This document shows positions 10,366 through 23,638 of a stretch of DNA of 64,000 bases, in pieces. Origin of the DNA: Ptiloglossa arizonensis (lineage: Eukaryota > Arthropoda > Insecta > Hymenoptera > Colletidae); contig NW_027478961.1 of NCBI RefSeq assembly GCF_051014685.1, positions 124,001-188,000 of the forward strand. Direction: 5' to 3'. The notes under the pieces were generated by a model. It was not told the origin of the DNA. It ran no database searches and saw only the letters and a program-made list of their open reading frames with translations. The position numbers were made by a program, and so were the translations under genes. Positions within the stretch are counted from its first letter, which is position 1. Every line of letters begins with the position of its first letter.

Positions 10366-11781
10366 CGAGTTTCTACTTTCAGACGCAATAGGAATTTTTC
10401 GGTTAAGTCAATCCGTTAGCGAGATATGGGAGTTTGAAGCTAAGAAATTGTTTAGAAGACAACAAATTTTTCGCAATTCTGCTGCACCGAACGCTTAACC
10501 AGAATGGGCTAGGGAAAACATACACATACCGTTGTAATCGGGCGAGTTTCTACTTTCAGATGCATAAGGAATTTTTGGGTTAGGTCAATCCGTTCGCGAG
10601 ATATGGGAGTTTGAAGACAACAAATGGTTGAGAAGGCAAGAAATTTTTCGCAATTCTGCTGCTCCAAACGCTTAACCAGAATGCCCTAGGGAAAAAATAC
10701 ACATACCGTTGTAATCGGGCGAGTTTCTACTTTCAAATCCAATAGGAATTTTAGGGATAGGTCAATCCGTTCGCGAGATATGAGAGTTTGAAGCTAAGAA
10801 ATGGTTGAGAAGACAACAAATTTTTCGCAAATCTGCTGCTCCAAACGCTTAACCAGAATGCCCTAGGGAAAAAATACGCATACCGTTGTAATCGGGCGTG
10901 TTTCTACTTTCGGATACAATAGGAATTTTTGGGTTCGGTCAATCCGTTCGCGAGATAAGGGACTTTGAAGTTAAGAAATGGTTGACAAGACAACAAATTT
11001 TTCGCACTTCTGCTGCTCCAATCGCTTAACCAGAATGGCCTAGGGGAAAAATACACGTACCGTTGTAATCGGGCGAGTTTCTACTTTCAAAAGCAATAGG
11101 AATTTTTGGGTTAGGTCAATCCGTACGCGAGATATGGGACTTTGAAGCTAAGAAATGGTTGACAAGACAACAAATTTTGCGCACTTCTGCTGCTCCAATC
11201 GCTTAACCAGAATACCCTAGGGGAAAAATACACGTACCGTTGTAATCGGGCGAGTTTCTACTTTCAGATGCATAAGGAATTTTTGGGTTAGGTCAATCCG
11301 TTCGCGAGATATGGGAGTTTGAAGACAACAAATGGTTGAGAAGGCAAAAATTTTTTCGCAATTCTGCTGCTCCAAACGCTTAACCAGAATGCCCTAGGGA
11401 AAAAATACACATACCGTTGTAATCGGGCGAGTTTCTACTTTCAAATCCAATAGGAATTTTTGGGCTAGTTCAATCCGTTCGCGAGATATGAGAGTTTGAA
11501 GCTAAGAAATGCTTGAGAACACAACAAATTTTTCGCAAATCTGCTGCTCCAAACGCTTAACCAGAATGGCCTAGGGAAAAAATACGCATACCGTTGTAAT
11601 CGGGCGAGTTTCTACTTTCGGATACAATAGGAATTTTTGGGTTAAGTCAATCCGTTCGCGAGATATGGGAGTTTGAAGCCAAGAAATGGTTGAGAAGACA
11701 ACAAATTTTTCGCAATTCTGCTGCTCCAAACGCTTAACCAGAATGGGCTAGGGAAAAAATACACATACCGTTGTAATCGGG
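10366..11781 (+). repeat. 8-monomer higher-order repeat, copy 1
   Basis: Eight monomers (1416 bp) beginning with F and duplicated in tandem at 11782-13197. Shared private markers are ctgcaccgaacgc (10485 and 11901) and gaaggcaagaaattt (10633 and 12049), together with gcaaaaattttttcgc (about 11345 and 12761). Differences in this copy include gggcgtgtttc near 10897, aaaagcaatagg near 11090 and ccgtacgcg near 11121. Confidence 0.92.
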
Positions 11782-13197
11782 CGAGTTTCTACTTTCAGAC
11801 GCAATAGGAATTTTTCGGTTAAGTCAATCCGTTAGCGAGATATGGGAGTTTGAAGCTAAGAAATTGTTTAGAAGACAACAAATTTTTCGCAATTCTGCTG
11901 CACCGAACGCTTAACCAGAATGGGCTAGGGAAAACATACACATACCGTTGTAATCGGGCGAGTTTCTACTTTCAGATGCATAAGGAATTTTTGGGTTAGG
12001 TCAATCCGTTCGCGAGATATGGGAGTTTGAAGACAACAAATGGTTGAGAAGGCAAGAAATTTTTCGCAATTCTGCTGCTCCAAACGCTTAACCAGAATGC
12101 CCTAGGGAAAAAATACACATACCGTTGTAATCGGGCGAGTTTCTACTTTCAAATCCAATAGGAATTTTAGGGATAGGTCAATCCGTTCGCGAGATATGAG
12201 AGTTTGAAGCTAAGAAATGGTTGAGAAGACAACAAATTTTTCGCAAATCTGCTGCTCCAAACGCTTAACCAGAATGCCCTAGGGAAAAAATACGCATACC
12301 GTTGTAATCGGGCGAGTTTCTACTTTCGGATGCAATAGGAATTTTTGGGTTCGGTCAATCCGTTCGCGAGATAAGGGACTTTGAAGTTAAGAAATGGTTG
12401 ACAAGACAACAAATTTTTCGCACTTCTGCTGTTCCAATCGCTTAACCAGAATGGCCTAGGGGAAAAATACACGTACCGTTGTAATCGGGCGAGTTTCTAC
12501 TTTCAAATGCAATAGGAATTTTTGGGTTAGGTCAATCCGTTCGCGAGATATGGGACTTTGAAGCTAAGAAATGGTTGACAAGACAACAAATTTTGCGCAC
12601 TTCTGCTGCTCCAATCGCTTAACCAGAATACCCTAGGGGAAAAATACACGTACCGTTGTAATCGGGCGAGTTTCTACTTTCAGATGCATAAGGAATTTTT
12701 GGGTTAGGTCAATCCGTTCGCGAGATATGGGAGTTTGAAGACAACAAATGGTTGAGAAGGCAAAAATTTTTTCGCAATTCTGCTGCTCCAAACGCTTAAC
12801 CAGAATGCCCTAGGGAAAAAATACACATACCGTTGTAATCGGGCGAGTTTCTACTTTCAAATCCAATAGGAATTTTTGGGCTAGGTCAATCCGTTCGCGA
12901 GATATGAGAGTTTGAAGCTAAGAAATGCTTGAGAACACAACAAATTTTTCGCAAATCTGCTGCTCCAAACGCTTAACCAGAATGGCCTAGGGAAAAAATA
13001 CGCATACCGTTGTAATCGGGCGAGTTTCTACTTTCGGATACAATAGGAATTTTTGGGTTCGGTCAATCCGTTCGCGAGATAAGGGACTTTGAAGCTAAGA
13101 AATGGTTGACAAGACAACAAATTTTTCGCACTTCTGCTGCTCCAAACGCTTAACCAGAATGGCCTAGGGGAAAAATACACGTACCGTTGTAATCGGG
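11782..13197 (+). repeat. 8-monomer higher-order repeat, copy 2
   Basis: Tandem copy of 10366-11781. The last monomer differs in its middle (gggttcgg and gataagggac instead of gggttaag and gatatgggag). A private ctgctgttcc lies near 12429. A truncated third copy carrying the same ccgaacgc and gcaagaaattt markers lies far downstream at about 22585-22950. Confidence 0.92.
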
Positions 13198-16100
13198 CGA
13201 GTTTCTACTTTCAGACGCAATAGGAATTTTTCGGTTAAGTCAATCCGTTCGCGAGATATGGGAGTTTGAAGCTAAGAAATTGTTTAGAAGACAACAAATT
13301 TTTCGCAATTCTGCTGCACCAAACGCTTAACCAGAATGGGCTAGGGAAAACATACACATACCGTTGTAATCGGGCGAGTTTCTACTTTCAGACGCAACAG
13401 GAATTTTTGGGTTAGGACAATCCGTTCGCGAGATATGGGAGTTTGAAGCCAACAAATGGTTGAGAAGGCAAACAATTTTTCGCAATTCTGCTGCTCCAAA
13501 CGCTTAACCAGAATGCCCTAGGGAAAAAATACACATACCGTTGTAATCGGGCGAGTTTCTACTTTCAAATCCAATAGGAATTTTAGGGATAGGTCAATCC
13601 GTTCGCGAGATATGAGAGTTTGAAGCTAAGAAATGGTTGAGAAGACAACAAATTTTTCGCAAGTCTGCTGCTCCAAACGCTTAACCAGAATGCCCTAGGG
13701 AAAAAATACGCATACCGTTGTAATCGGGCGAGTTTCTACTTTCGGATACAATAGGAATTTTTGGGTTCGGTCAATCCGTTCGCGAGATAAGGGACTCTGA
13801 AGTTAAGAAATGGTTGACAAGACAACAAATTTTTCGCACTTCTGCTGCTCCAATCGCTTAACCAGAATGGCCTAGGGGAAAAATACACGTACCGTTGTAA
13901 TCGGCGAGTTTCTACTTTCAAATGCAATAGGAATTTTTGGGTTAGGTCAATCCGTTCGCGAGATATGGGACTTTGAAGCTAAGAAATGGTTGACAAGACA
14001 ACAAATTTTGCGCACTTCTGCTGCTCCAATCGCTTAACCAGAATGCCCTAGGGGAAAAATACACGTACCGTTGTAATCGGGCGAGTTTCTACTTTCAGAT
14101 GCATAAGGAATTTTTGGGTTAGGTCAATCCGTTCGCGAGATATGGGAGTTTGAAGACAACAAATGGTTGAGAAGGCAAAAAATTTTTCGCAATTCTGCTG
14201 CTCCAAACGCTTAACCAGAATGCCCTAGGGAAAAAATACACATACGGTTGTAATCGGGCGAGTTTCTACCTTCAAATCCAATTGGAATTTTTGGGCTAGG
14301 TCAATCCGTTCGCGAGATATGAGAGTTTGAAGCTTAGAAATGCTTGAGGACACAACAAATTTTTCGCAAATCTGCTGCTCCAAACGCTTAACCAGAATGG
14401 CCTAGGGAAAAAATACGCATACCGTTGTAATCGGGCGAGTTTCTACTTTCGGATACAATAGGAATTTTTGGGTTCGGTCTATCCGTTCGCGAGATAAGGG
14501 ACTTTGAAGCTAAGAAATGCTTGACAAGACAACAAATTTTTCGCACTTCTGCTGCTCCAAACGCTTAACCAGAATGGCCTAGGGGAAAAATACACGTACC
14601 GTTGTAATCGGGCGAGTTTCTACTTTCAGACGCAATAGGAATTTTTCGGTTAAGTCAATCCGTTCGCGAGATATGGGAGTTTGAAGCTAAGAAATTGTTT
14701 AGAAGACAACAAATTTTTCGCAATTCTGCTGCACCAAACGCTTAACCAGAATGGGCTAGGGAAAACATACACATACCGTTGTAATCGGGCGAGTTTCTAC
14801 TTTCAGACGCAACAGGAATTTTTGGGTTAAGTCAATCCGTTCGCGAGATATGGGAGTTTGAAGCCAAGAAATGGTTGAGAAGACAACAAATTTTTCGCAA
14901 TTCTGCTGCTCCAAACGCTTAAGCAGAATGCCCTAGGGAAAAAATACACATACCGTTGTAATCGGGCGAGTTTCTACTTTCAGATGCAGTAGGAATTTTT
15001 GGGTTAGGACAATCCGTTCGCGAGATATGGGAGTTTGAAGGCAAGAAATGGTTGAGAAGGCAAAAAATTTTTCGCATTTCTGCTGCTCCAAACGCTTAAC
15101 CAGAATGCCCTAGGGAAAAAATACACATACCGTTGTAATCGGGCGAGTTTCTACTTTCAAATCCAATAGGAATTTTTGGGCTAGGTCAATCCGTTCGCGA
15201 GATATGAGAGTTTGAAGCTAAGAAATGCTTGAGAACACAACAAATTTTTCGCAAATCTGCTGCTCCAAACGCTTAACCAGAATGGCCTAGGGAAAAAATA
15301 CGCATACCGTTGTAATCGGGCGAGTTTCTACTTTCGGATACAATAGGAATTTTTGGGTTCGGTCAATCCGTTCGCGAGATAAGGGACTTTGAAGCTAAGA
15401 AATGGTTGACAAGACAACAAATTTTTCGCACTTCTGCTGCTCCAAACGCTTAACCAGAATGGCCTAGGGGAAAAATACACGTACCGTTGTAATCGGGCGA
15501 GTTTCTACTTTCGGATACAATAGGAATTTTTGGGTTCGGTCAATCCGTTCGCGAGATAAGGGACTTTGAAGTTAAGAAATGGTTGACAAGATAACAAATC
15601 TTTCGCACTTCTGCTGCTCCAATCGCTTAACCAGAATGGCCTAGGGGAAAAATACACGTACCGTTGTAATCGGGCGAGTTTCTACTTTCAAATGCAATAG
15701 GAATTTTTGGGTTAGGTCAATCCGTTCGCGAGATATGGGACTTTGAAGCTAAGAAATGGTTGACAAGACAACAAATTTTGCGCACTTCTGCTGCTCCAAT
15801 CGCTTAACCAGAATACCCTAGGGGAAAAATACACGTACCGTTGTAATCGGGCGAGTTTCTACTTTCAGATGCATAAGGAATTTTAGGGTTAGGTCAATCC
15901 GTTCGCGAGATATGGGAGTTTGAAGACAACAAATGGTTGAGAAGGCAAAAATTTTTTCGCAATTCTGCTGCTCCAAACGCTTAACCAGAATGCCCTAGGG
16001 AAAAAATACACATACCGTTGTAATCGGGCGAGTTTCTACTTTCAAATCCAATAGGAATTTTTGGGCTAGGTCAATCCGTTCGCGAGATATGAGAGTTTGA

Positions 16101-16382
16101 AGCTAAGAAATGCTTGAGAACACAACAAATTTTTCGCAAATCTGCTGCTCCAAACGCTTAACCAGAATGGCCTAGGGAAAAAATACGCATACCGTTGTAA
16201 TCGGGCGAGATTCTACTTTCGGATACAATAGGAATTTTTGGGTTCGGTCAATCCGTTCGCGAGATAAGGGACTTTGAAGCTAAGAAATGGTTGACAAGAC
16301 AACAAATTTTTCGCACTTCTGCTGCTCCAAACGCTTAACCAGAATGGCCTAGGGGAAAAATACACGTACCGTTGTAATCGGG
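13198..16382 (+). repeat. 18-monomer higher-order repeat, copy 1
   Basis: The distance from the F-hybrid monomer at 13198 to the next one at 16383 is 3185 bp, which is 18 monomers minus the deletion at about 13903. Order: F', A(ttaggac), C, G, N, M, C, G-like, F', L-like, P, C, G, G, N, M, C, G-like. Private markers shared with the next copy are caagtctg (13660 and 16847), the pair tacggttg / ctaccttc (14244 and 17430) and ggtctatcc (14478 and 17663). Confidence 0.88.
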
Positions 16383-18329
16383 CGAGTTTCTACTTTCAGA
16401 CGCAATAGGAATTTTTCGGTTAAGTCAATCCGTTCGCGAGATATGGGAGTTTGAAGCTAAGAAATTGTTTAGAAGACAACAAATTTTTCGCAATTCTGCT
16501 GCACCAAACGCTTAACCAGAATGGGCTAGGGAAAACATACACATACCGTTGTAATCGGGCGAGTTTCTACTTTCAGACGCAACAGGAATTTTTGGGTTAG
16601 GACAATCCGTTCGCGAGATATGGGAGTTTGAAGCCAACAAATGGTTGAGAAGGCAAAAAATTTTTCGCAATTCTGCTGCTCCAAACGCTTAACCAGAATG
16701 CCCTAGGGAAAAAATACACATACCGTTGTAATCGGGCGAGTTTCTACTTTCAAATCCAATAGGAATTTTAGGGATAGGTCAATCCGTTCGCGAGATATGA
16801 GAGTTTGAATCTAAGAAATGGTTGAGAAGACAACAAATTTTTCGCAAGTCTGCTGCTCCAAACGCTTAACCAGAATGCCCTAGGGAAAAAATACGCATAC
16901 CGTTGTAATCGGGCGAGTTTCTACTTTCGGATACAATAGGAATTTTTGGGTTCGGTCAATCCGTTCGCGAGATAAGGGACTCTGAAGTTAAGAAATGGTT
17001 GACAAGACAACAAATTTTTCGCACTTCTGCTGCTCCAATCGCTTAACCAGAATGGCCTAGGGGAAAAATACACGTACCGTTGTAATCGGGCGAGTTTCTA
17101 CTTTCAAATGCAATAGGAATTTTTGGGTTAGGTCAATCCGTTCGCGAGATATGGGACTTTGAAGCTAAGAAATGGTTGACAAGACAACAAATTTTGCGCA
17201 CTTCTGCTGCTCCAATCGCTTAACCAGAATGCCCTAGGGGAAAAATACACGTACCGTTGTAATCGGGCGAGTTTCTACTTTCAGATGCATAAGGAATTTT
17301 TGGGTTAGGTCAATCCGTTCGCGAGATATGGGAGTTTGAAGACAACAAATGGTTGAGAAGGCAAAAAATTTTTCGCAATTCTGCTGCTCCAAACGCTTAA
17401 CCAGAATGCCCTAGGGAAAAAATACACATACGGTTGTAATCGGGCGAGTTTCTACCTTCAAATCCAATAGGAATTTTTGGGCTAGGTCAATCCGTTCGCG
17501 AGATATGAGAGTTTGAAGCTTAGAAATGCTTGAGAACACAACAAATTTTTCGCAAATCTGCTGCTCCAAACGCTTAACCAGAATGGCCTAGGGAAAAAAT
17601 ACGCATACCGTTGTAATCGGGCGAGTTTCTACTTTCGGATACAATAGGAATTTTTGGGTTCGGTCTATCCGTTCGCGATATAAGGGACTTTGAAGCTAAG
17701 AAATGCTTGACAAGACAACAAATTTTTCGCACTTCTGCTGCTCCAAACGCTTAACCAGAATGGCCTAGGGGAAAAATACACGTACCGTTGTAATCGGGCG
17801 AGTTTCTACTTTCAGACGCAACAGGAATTTTTGGGTTAGGTCAATCCGTTCGCGAGATATGGGAGTTTGAAGCTAAGAAATTGTTTAGAAGACAACAAAT
17901 TTTTCGCAATTCTGCTGCACCAAACGCTTAACCAGAATGGGCTAGGGAAAACATACACATACCATTGTAATCGGGCGAGTTTCTACTTTCAGACGCAACA
18001 GGAATTTTTGGGTTAAGTCAATCCGTTCGCGAGATATGGGAGTTTGAAGCCAAGAAATGGTTGAGAAGACAACAAATTTTTCGCAATTCTGCTGCTCCAA
18101 ACGCTTAAGCAGAATGCCCTAGGGAAAAAATACACATACCGTTGTAATCGGGCGAGTTTCTACTTTCAGATGCAGTAGGAATTTTTGGGTTAGGACAATC
18201 CGTTCGCGAGATATGGGAGTTTGAAGGCAAGAAATGGTTGAGAAGGCAAAAAATTTTTCGCATTTCTGCTGCTCCAAACGCTTAACCAGTATGCCCTTGG
18301 GAAAAAATACACATACCGTTGTAATCGGG
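16383..18329 (+). repeat. 18-monomer higher-order repeat, copy 2 (first 11 monomers)
   Basis: Follows the order of 13198 onward for 11 monomers, up to the P monomer, then departs at about 18330 into a different string. The ninth monomer is A-like (agacgcaacagg, gggttagg) rather than F'. Private changes are tttgaatctaag near 16806 and gcgatataaggg near 17672. Confidence 0.85.
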
Positions 18330-18680
18330 CGAGTTTCTACTTTCAGACGCAACAGGAATTTTTGGGTTAAGTCAATCCGTTCGCGAGATAAGGGACTTTG
18401 AAGCTAAGAAATGGTTGAGAAGGCAAAAAATTTTTCGCATTTCTGCTGCTCCAAACGCTTAACCAGAATGGCCTAGGGGAAAAATACACGTACCGTTGTA
18501 ATCGGGCGAGTTTCTACTTTCAGACGCAACAGGAATTTTTGGGTTAAGTCAATCCGTTCGCGAGATATGGGAGTTTGAAGCCAAGAAATGGTTGAGAAGA
18601 CAACAAATTTTTCGCAATTCTGCTGCTCCAAACGCTTAAGCAGAATGCCCTAGGGAAAAAATACACATACCGTTGTAATC
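18330..18680 (+). repeat. Junction monomers between two duplicated blocks
   Basis: Two A/P-type monomers connect the truncated second 18-monomer copy to the segment copied from 6.8-10.1 kb. The adjoining 18240-18300 has unusual changes (accagtatgcccttggg). Nothing except satellite sequence is present. Confidence 0.7.
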
Positions 18681-21600
18681 GGGCGAGTTTCTACTTTCAG
18701 ATGCAGTAGGAATTTTTGGGCTAGGTCAATCCGTTCGCGAGATATGAGAGTTTGAAGCTAAGAAATGCTTGAGAACACAACAAATTTTTCGCAATTCTGC
18801 TGCTCCAAACGCTTAACCAGAATGGCCTAGGGAAAGAATACGCATACCGTTGTAATCGGGCGAGTTTCTACTTTCAAATGCAATAGGAATTTTTGGGTCA
18901 GGTCAATCCGTTCGCGAGATATGAGAGTTTGAAGCTAAGAAATGGTTGAGAGGACAACAAATTTTTCGCAAATCTGCTGCTCCAAACGCTTAACCAGAAT
19001 GGCCTAGGGAAAAAATACACATACGATTGTAATCGGGCGAGTTTCTACTTTCAGACGCAACAGGAATTTTTGGGTTAGGTCAATCCGTTCGCGAGATATG
19101 AGAGTTTGAAGCTAAGAAATGCTTGAGAAGACAACAAATTTATCGCAATTCTGCTGCTCCAAACGCTTAACCAGAATGGGCTAGGGAAAAAATACACATA
19201 CCGTTGTAATCGGGCGAGTTTCTACTTTCAGACGCTACAGGAATTTTTGGGTTAAGTCAATCCGTTCGCGAGATATGGGAGTTTGAAGCCAAGAAATGGT
19301 TGAGAAGACAACAAATTTTTCGCAATTCTGCTGCTCCAAACTCTTAACAAGAATGGCCTAGTGAAAAAATGCACATACCGTTCTAATCGGGCGAGTTTCT
19401 ACTTTCAGACGCAACAGGAATTTTTGGGTTAGGTCAATCCGTTCGCGAGGTATGGGAGTTTGAAGCCAAGAAATGGTTGAGAAGACAACAAATTTTTCGC
19501 AATTCTGCTGCTCCAAACGCTTAAGCAGAATGGGCTAGGGGAAAAATACACGTACCGTTGTAATCGGGCGAGTTTCTACTTTCAGACGCAATAGGAATTT
19601 TTCGGTTAAGTCAATCCGTTAGCGAGATATGGGAGTTTGAAGCTAAGAAATTGTTTAGAAGACAACAAATTTTTCGCAATTCTGCTGCACAAACGCTTAA
19701 CCAGAATGGGCTAGGGAAAACATACACATACCGTTCTAATCGGGCGAGTTTCTACTTTCAGACGCAACAGGAATTTTTGGGTTAGGTCAATCCGTTCGCG
19801 AGGTATGGGAGTTTGAAGCCAAGAAATGGTTGAGAAGGCAAAAAATTTTTCGCAATTCTGCTGCTCCAATCGCTTAACCAGAATGCCCTAGGGAAAAAAT
19901 ACACATACCGTTGTAATCGGGCGAGTTTCTACTTTCAAATGCAATAGGAATTTTTGGGTTAGGTCCATCCGTTCGCGAGATATGAGAGTTTGAAGCTAAG
20001 AAATGGTTGAGAAGGCAAAAAATTTTTCGCAATTCTGCTGCTCCAAACGCTTAAGCAGAATGCCCTAGGGAAAAAATACACATACCGTTGTAATCGGGCG
20101 AGTTTCTACTTTCAGATGCAGTAGGAATTTTTGGGTTAGGACAATCCGTTCGCGAGATATGGGAGTTTGAAGGCAAGAAATGGTTGAGAAGGCAAAAAAT
20201 TTTTCGCACATCTGCTGCTCCAATCGCTTAACCAGAATGGCCTAGGGGAAAAATACACGTACCGTTGTAATCGGGCGAGTTTCTACTTTCAAATGCAATA
20301 GGAATTTTTGAGTTAGGTCAATCCGTTCGCGAGATATGGGAGTTTGAAGCCAAGAAATGGTTGAGAAGGCAAAAAATTTTTCGCAATTCTGCTGCTCCAA
20401 ACGCTTAACCAGAATGCCCTAGGGAAAAAATACACATACCGTTGTAATCGGGCGAGTTTCTACTTTCAGACGCAACAGGAATTGCTGGGTTCGGTCAATC
20501 CGTTCGCGAGATATGAGAGTTTGAAGCTAAGAAATGCTTGAGGAGACAACAAATTTTTCGCAATTCTGCTGCTCCAAACGCTTAACCAGAATGGCCTAGG
20601 GAAAAAATACGCATACCGTTGTAATCGGGCGAGTTTCTACTTTCAAATGCAATAGGAATTTTTGGGTCAGGTCAATCCTTTCGCGAGATATGAGAGTTTG
20701 AAACTAAGAAATGGTTGAGAGGACAACAAATTTTTCGCAAATCTGCTGCTCCAAACGCTTAACCAGAATGGCCTAGGGAAAAAATACACATACGATTGTA
20801 ATCGGGCGAGTTTCTACTTTCAGACGCAACAGGAATTTTTGGGTTAGGTCAATCCGTTCGCGAGATATGAGAGTTTGAAGCTAAGAAATGCTTGAGAAGA
20901 CAACAAATTTTTCGCAATTCTGCTGCTCCAAACGCTTAACCAGAATGGGCTAGGGAAAAAATACACATACCGTTGTAATCGGGCGAGTTTCTACTTTCAG
21001 ACGCAACAGGAATTTTTGGGTTAAGTCAATCCGTTCGCGAGATATGGGAGTTTGAAGCCAAGAAATGGTTGAGAAGACAACAAATTTTTCGCAATTCTGC
21101 TGCTCCAAACTCTTAACAAGAATGGCCTAGTGAAAAAATACACATACCGTTCTAATCGGGCGAGTTTCTACTTTCAGACGCAACAGGAATTTTTGGGTTA
21201 GGTCAATCCGTTCGCGAGATATGGGAGTTTGAAGCCAAGAAATGGTTGAGAAGACAACAAATTTTTCGCAATTCTGCTGCTCCAAACGCTTAACCAGAAT
21301 GGGCTAGGGGAAAAATACACGTACCGTTGTAATCGGGCGAGTTTCTACTTTCAGACGCAATAGGAATTTTTCGGTTAAGTCAATCCGTTAGCGAGATATG
21401 GGAGTTTGAAGCTAAGAAATTGTTTAGAAGACAACAAATTTTTCGCAATTCTGCTGCACCAAACGCTTAACCAGAATGGGCTAGGGAAAACATACACATA
21501 CCGTTGTAATCGGGCGAGTTTCTACTTTCAGATGCATAAGGAATTTTTGGGTTAGGTCAATCCGTTCGCGAGATATGGGAGTTTGAAGACAACAAATGGT

Positions 21601-22400
21601 TGAGAAGGCAAAAAATTTTTCGCAATTCTGCTGCTCCAAACGCTTAACCAGAATGCCCTAGGGAGAAAATACACATACCGTTGTAATCGGGCGAGTTTCT
21701 ACTTTCAAATCCAATAGGAATTTTAGGGATAGGTCAATCCGTTCACGAGATATGAGAGTTTGAAGCTAAGAAATGGTTGAGAAGACAACAAATTTTTCGC
21801 AAATCTGCTGCTCCAAACGCTTAACCAGAATGCCCTAGGGAAAAAATACGCATACCGTTGTAATCGGGCGAGTTTCTACTTTCGGATACAATAGGAATTT
21901 TTGGGTTCGGTCAATCCGTTCGCGAGATAAGGGACTTTGAAGTTAAGAAATGGTTGACAAGACAACAAATTTTTCGCACTTCTGCTGCTCCAATCGCTTA
22001 ACCAGAATGGCCTAGGGGAAAAATACACGTACCGTTGTAATCGGGCGAGTTTCTACTTTCAAATGCAATAGGAATTTTTGGGTTAGGTCAATCCGTTCGC
22101 GAGATATGGGACTTTGAAGCTAAGAAATGGTTGACAAGACAACAAATTTTGCGCACTTCTGCTGCTCCAATCGCTTAACCAGAATGCCCTAGGGAAAAAA
22201 TACACGTACCGTTGTAATCGGGCGAGTTTCTACTTTCAGATGCATAAGGAATTTTTGGGTTAGGTCAATCCGTTCGCGAGATATGGGAGTTTGAAGACAA
22301 CAAATGGTTGAGAAGGCAAAAAATTTTTCGCAATTCTGCTGCTCCAAACGCTTAACCGGAATGCCATAGGGAAAAAATACACATACCGTTGTAATCGGGC
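18681..22400 (+). repeat. Long-range duplicated segment, copy 2
   Basis: Copy of 6800-10100, recognised by the paired private markers given there. It is about three monomers longer than copy 1, so local unequal exchange added monomers after the copy was made. It contains the deletion at about 19690 (ctgcacaaacgc for ctgcaccaaacgc) and private changes such as aaatttatcgc near 19138, gacgctacagg near 19233, cgaggtatggg near 19447 and 19800, and ttgctgggttcgg near 20482. Confidence 0.85.
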
Positions 22401-22584
22401 GAGTTTCTACTTTCAGACGCAACAGGAATTTTTGGGTTAAGTCAATCCGTTCGCGAGATATGGGAGTTTGAAGCCAAGAAATGGTTGAGAAGACAACAAA
22501 TTTTTCGCAATTCTGCTGCTCCAAACGCTTAACCAGAATGGGCTAGGGAAAAAATACACATACCGTTGTAATCGGGCGAGTTTC

Positions 22585-23638
22585 TACTTTCAGACGCAAT
22601 AGGAATTTTTCGGTTAAGTCAATCCGTTAGCGAGATATGGGAGTTTGAAGCTAAGAAATTGTTTAGAAGACAACAAATTTTTCGCAATTCTGCTGCACCG
22701 AACGCTTAACCAGAATGGGCTAGGGAAAACATACACATACCGTTGTAATCGGGCGAGTTTCTACTTTCAGATGCATAAGGAATTTTTGGGTTAGGTCAAT
22801 CCGTTCGCGAGATATGGGAGTTTGAAGACAACAAATGGTTGAGAAGGCAAGAAATTTTTCGCAATTCTGCTGCTCCAAACGCTTAACCAGAATGCCCTAG
22901 GGAAAAAATACACATACCGTTGTAATCGGGCGAGTTTCTACTTTCAAATCCAATAGGAATTTTTGGGTTAGGTCAATCCGTTCGCGAGATATGGGACTTT
23001 GAAGCTAAGAAATGGTTGACAAGACAACAAATTTTGCGCACTTCTGCTGCTCCAATCGCTTAACCAGAATACCCTAGGGGAAAAATACACGTACCGTTGT
23101 AATCGGGCGAGTTTCTACTTTCAGATGCATAAGGAATTTTTGGGTTAGGTCAATCCGTTCGCGAGATATGGGAGTTTGAAGACAACAAATGGTTGAGAAG
23201 GCAAAAATTTTTTCGCAATTATGCTGCTCCAAACGCTTAACCAGAATGCCCTAGGGAAAAAATACACATACCGTTGTAATCGGGCGAGTTTCTACTTTCA
23301 AATCCAATAGGAATTTTTGGGCTAGGTCAATCCGTTCGCGAGATATGAGAGTTTGAAGCTAAGAAATGCTTGAGAACACAACAAATTTTTCGCAAATCTG
23401 CTGCTCCAAACGCTTAACCAGAATGGCCTAGGGAAAAAATACGCATACCGTTGTAATCGGGCGAGTTTCTACTTTCGGATACAATAGGAATTTTTGGGTT
23501 CGGTCAATCCGTTCGCGAGATAAGGGACTTTGAAGCTAAGAAATGGTTGACAAGACAACAAATTTTGCGCACTTCTGCTGCTCCAAACGCTTAACCAGAA
23601 TGGCCTAGGGGAAAAATACACGTACCGTTGTAATCGGG
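22585..23638 (+). repeat. Partial third copy of the 8-monomer unit plus linkers
   Basis: The F monomer here has ctgcaccgaacgc (about 22698) and the next has gcaagaaattt (about 22849), the private marks of the 10366-13197 unit. The C monomer then changes to N-like halfway (aaatccaatagg followed by gggttagg and gatatgggac, about 22945-22995). This skips the G monomer and looks like an internal recombination junction. gcaaaaattttttcgc follows near 23201. Confidence 0.75.

Noticed and set aside
22189..22524. Minus-strand 111-codon open frame (and the 63-87-codon ones at 6333, 9801, 13736, 18119, 24490, 26478, 34755 and later)
   Set aside because: They lie wholly in satellite monomers, repeat with a 59-residue period, end wherever a subtype carries a stop, and have no start context or codon pattern of a gene.
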